Part shown: positions 62,925 to 64,000 of the stretch, piece after piece | Numbering within the stretch: the stretch's first letter is position 1 | How the letters are laid out: each line of letters begins with the position of its first letter | Assembly (NCBI GenBank): GCA_033851265.1 | Contig: JAWWOW010000015.1 | Coordinates: 1-64,000, forward strand | DNA: 64,000 nt | From: JAWWOW01 sp033851265 | Lineage (GTDB): Bacteria > Actinomycetota > Actinomycetes > JAWWOW01 | Direction: 5' to 3' | Notes under the pieces: generated by a model | Seen by the model: only the letters and a program-made list of their open reading frames with translations | The model's database searches: none | What the model was told of the DNA's origin: nothing | Position numbers and translations under genes: made by a program

Positions 62925-63659
62925 TTAGCGGGCAAGCATCCCCATCGCTGAGTGGTAGGCCAGCGCCTGACTGACCGGGTCGTTCGCTGTCCCGGGCTTC
63001 GACGTCAGGCTGCGCAGCCGCAACGCCAGCGGGCTGGCGGCTGGACGCGGTGCCGCCGGCTTGGCGACGACGGCCGGACGGCTGCGCGTCGGCGCACTCG
63101 ATGAGCTGCTCGTGCGCGCGGTCGAGTGGTGGGTGGTGGTCTTCTTCTTCGGCGGGGACGACGACGAGCCGCCCATCGGCGTTTCGAAGTCCTGCGTCAC
63201 GTACAGGCGGCCGTCGCTACCGCGAGCGGTGCCGACGCCGACCAGCGTGAACTTCGGGTCGAGGATGTTGGCGCGGTGGTGGGAGCTGTTCATGAACGCG
63301 TTCTGAATCGAGTCCTCGTTCGGACCGACGCCGACATTCTCACCGATCCGCTGCCAGCCACTGACCTGGCTACCAAGGTTGTCGTTGTGGCAGATGGACT
63401 GCCCCCCACCGCAACCACCGGACGCCATGTGCTGCGACCACCGGCGGGCGACCGAGGTGAGCTGGCTCGACACCTTGAGTGCACTCAGCCCGTGCTGTGC
63501 CCGCGCGTGGTTGATGTCGGAGACGAACGCCGACTCGTCGCTGCTCGCGTGGGCGGGGCTCATGCCCGTGACGAGGGCCAGCGTTCCCATGGACAGCGTC
63601 AACGCCAGCACGGTTGCCGCGCGACGGACCAAACCGGTCGACGAACCCAACACCGACAC
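62925..63659 (-). CDS. secreted CAP-domain (SCP/PR1-like) protein
   Basis: A 244-residue exported protein: signal peptide (VLALTLSMGTLALVTGMSPAHA), CAP domain ~38-160 with INHARAQHGL, WSQHMASGG, GENVG and MNSSHHRANIL. A Lys/Thr/Ser/Pro-rich tail of ~85 residues probably crosses or binds the wall. CAP proteins are often secreted with sporulation or wall functions, but no activity can be assigned. The GTG 63659 start has GGAGG close upstream. Stops of this gene and the penicillin-binding protein gene are 3 bp apart. Confidence 0.9.
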   Translation of the reverse strand: MSVLGSSTGLVRRAATVLALTLSMGTLALVTGMSPAHASSDESAFVSDINHARAQHGLSALKVSSQLTSVARRWSQHMASGGCGGGQSICHNDNLGSQVSGWQRIGENVGVGPNEDSIQNAFMNSSHHRANILDPKFTLVGVGTARGSDGRLYVTQDFETPMGGSSSSPPKKKTTTHHSTARTSSSSSAPTRSRPAVVAKPAAPRPAASPLALRLRSLTSKPGTANDPVSQALAYHSAMGMLAR

Positions 63660-63961
63660 CCACCTCCAGCGGGTGCCAGGGCGTTCGCCGCGATGGATCT
63701 GATTCGCGGACGCTCAAGTGTCTGGCGGCCATCGACGTCGGCGGGCTGGCGAACTACTCACCGCTGGATCTGGCGGGTAGTCCCGTTGCCTTTGCGGCCC
63801 GTGCTCGCGCACGGTGTGCCTTTTCGTGTCGGCGGTCGCCCCGGCAGTACTTACTGTTCAGGACGTCTGACATTTCGTCCCTGGGACTAGACGGCTGAAG
63901 AGCCCGATCGGGCGATACGTAGCAGGCAAATTAGGACGAACAGGGGGAGAACGGCCGAGTC
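63660..63961. other. intergenic region right of the CAP-domain gene, with palindrome
   Basis: About 300 bp between divergent genes. It contains the perfect 12-bp palindrome GCCCGATCGGGC at 63902-63913, a possible operator, and a GGGGGAG ribosome-binding-site-like stretch at 63943-63949. I see no c-di-AMP riboswitch consensus here. Confidence 0.45.
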
Positions 63962-64000
63962 GTGTCCGATTTGCCAGCAGATGAGATGGCCCGTTGGTGC
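63962..64000 (+). CDS. start of a further gene (3' end outside window)
   Basis: GTG 63962 opens a frame reading MSDLPADEMARWC to the window end, preceded by an in-frame stop at 63932 and by GGGGGAG 12 bases upstream. Thirteen codons are too few to identify it. Confidence 0.35.
   Translation, partial: MSDLPADEMARWC

Noticed and set aside
63660..63960. c-di-AMP (ydaO-type) riboswitch upstream of the CAP-domain gene
   Set aside because: Such riboswitches often precede wall-protein genes in actinobacteria, but the conserved blocks of the aptamer are not found on either strand here.

Overview
The window is an actinobacterial chromosome segment: it is roughly two thirds G+C by eye and densely coding, with many GTG starts and many 4-bp stop/start overlaps. 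It carries actinobacterial marker genes (lsr2, a DUF3180 gene, a tiny bS22 ribosomal protein gene, bldN/rsbN, arr). From memory, the order ftsH-fol-pan/nad-lysS-lsr2-clpC-disA/radA-proC-bldN resembles one conserved region of Streptomyces and other spore-forming actinomycetes. The bldN/rsbN pair points to a developing lineage, and CheB/CheR/CheW genes hint at relatives of motile actinomycetes. I cannot name the genus. I see no insertion sequence, prophage, tRNA, rRNA or CRISPR array.

Layout. 1-5585: ftsH (5' end outside the window) and a folate operon (folE, folP, an NTF2-like gene, folB, folK, DUF3180) plus a small conserved gene. 5591-9274: a glycine-betaine type ABC importer (CBS-domain ATPase, two permeases, binding lipoprotein) whose binding protein appears circularly permuted. 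9275-12260: DUF1684, two small membrane proteins, an MBL hydrolase and a rifampin ADP-ribosyltransferase (arr). 12453-14548: an orphan NuoD-like protein overlapping a MidA/NDUFAF7-like methyltransferase. 14701-21868: a DUF2520 oxidoreductase, panC, panD, nadB, nadC, coaX, then lysS. 21840-29463: a carboxymuconolactone decarboxylase-family protein, two tandem MFS transporters each with a cyclic-nucleotide-binding domain, and facing them a 1191-residue class III nucleotide cyclase with AAA and TPR regions. 29653-35329: lsr2, clpC, a PAS-GAF histidine kinase, mutY.

35450-38980 holds an Hpt-CheB-CheR-CheW operon without CheA or a chemoreceptor. 39057-44807: peroxiredoxin, DEAD-box helicase, disA (c-di-AMP synthase), radA and a Cys-rich DUF3109-like protein. 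44858-48673: a sugar isomerase-like protein, two tandem methyltransferases and an ABC-2 exporter. 48734-52490: proline dehydrogenase, proC, acuC and a putative phosphatase. 52627-56122: an excisionase-type HTH protein, bS22, an atypical epimerase, an acyltransferase and a HAD phosphatase. 56294-60464: an LPXTG-anchored surface protein, rsbN and bldN, with BldN-like promoter motifs before both the surface protein gene and rsbN. 60672-63659: a class A penicillin-binding protein and a secreted CAP-domain protein; a further gene probably begins at 63962.

How the parts may work together. Folate, pantothenate/CoA and NAD synthesis are grouped in translationally coupled operons. Three second-messenger or signalling modules stand out: a cyclase next to two cNMP-binding transporters, DisA with a CBS-domain osmoprotectant ATPase as a possible c-di-AMP target, and a CheA-less Hpt/CheB/CheR/CheW set. 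Thirteen genes have a TANNNT element 6-8 bases before the start codon, the pattern expected of leaderless mRNAs; I used it to choose several starts.
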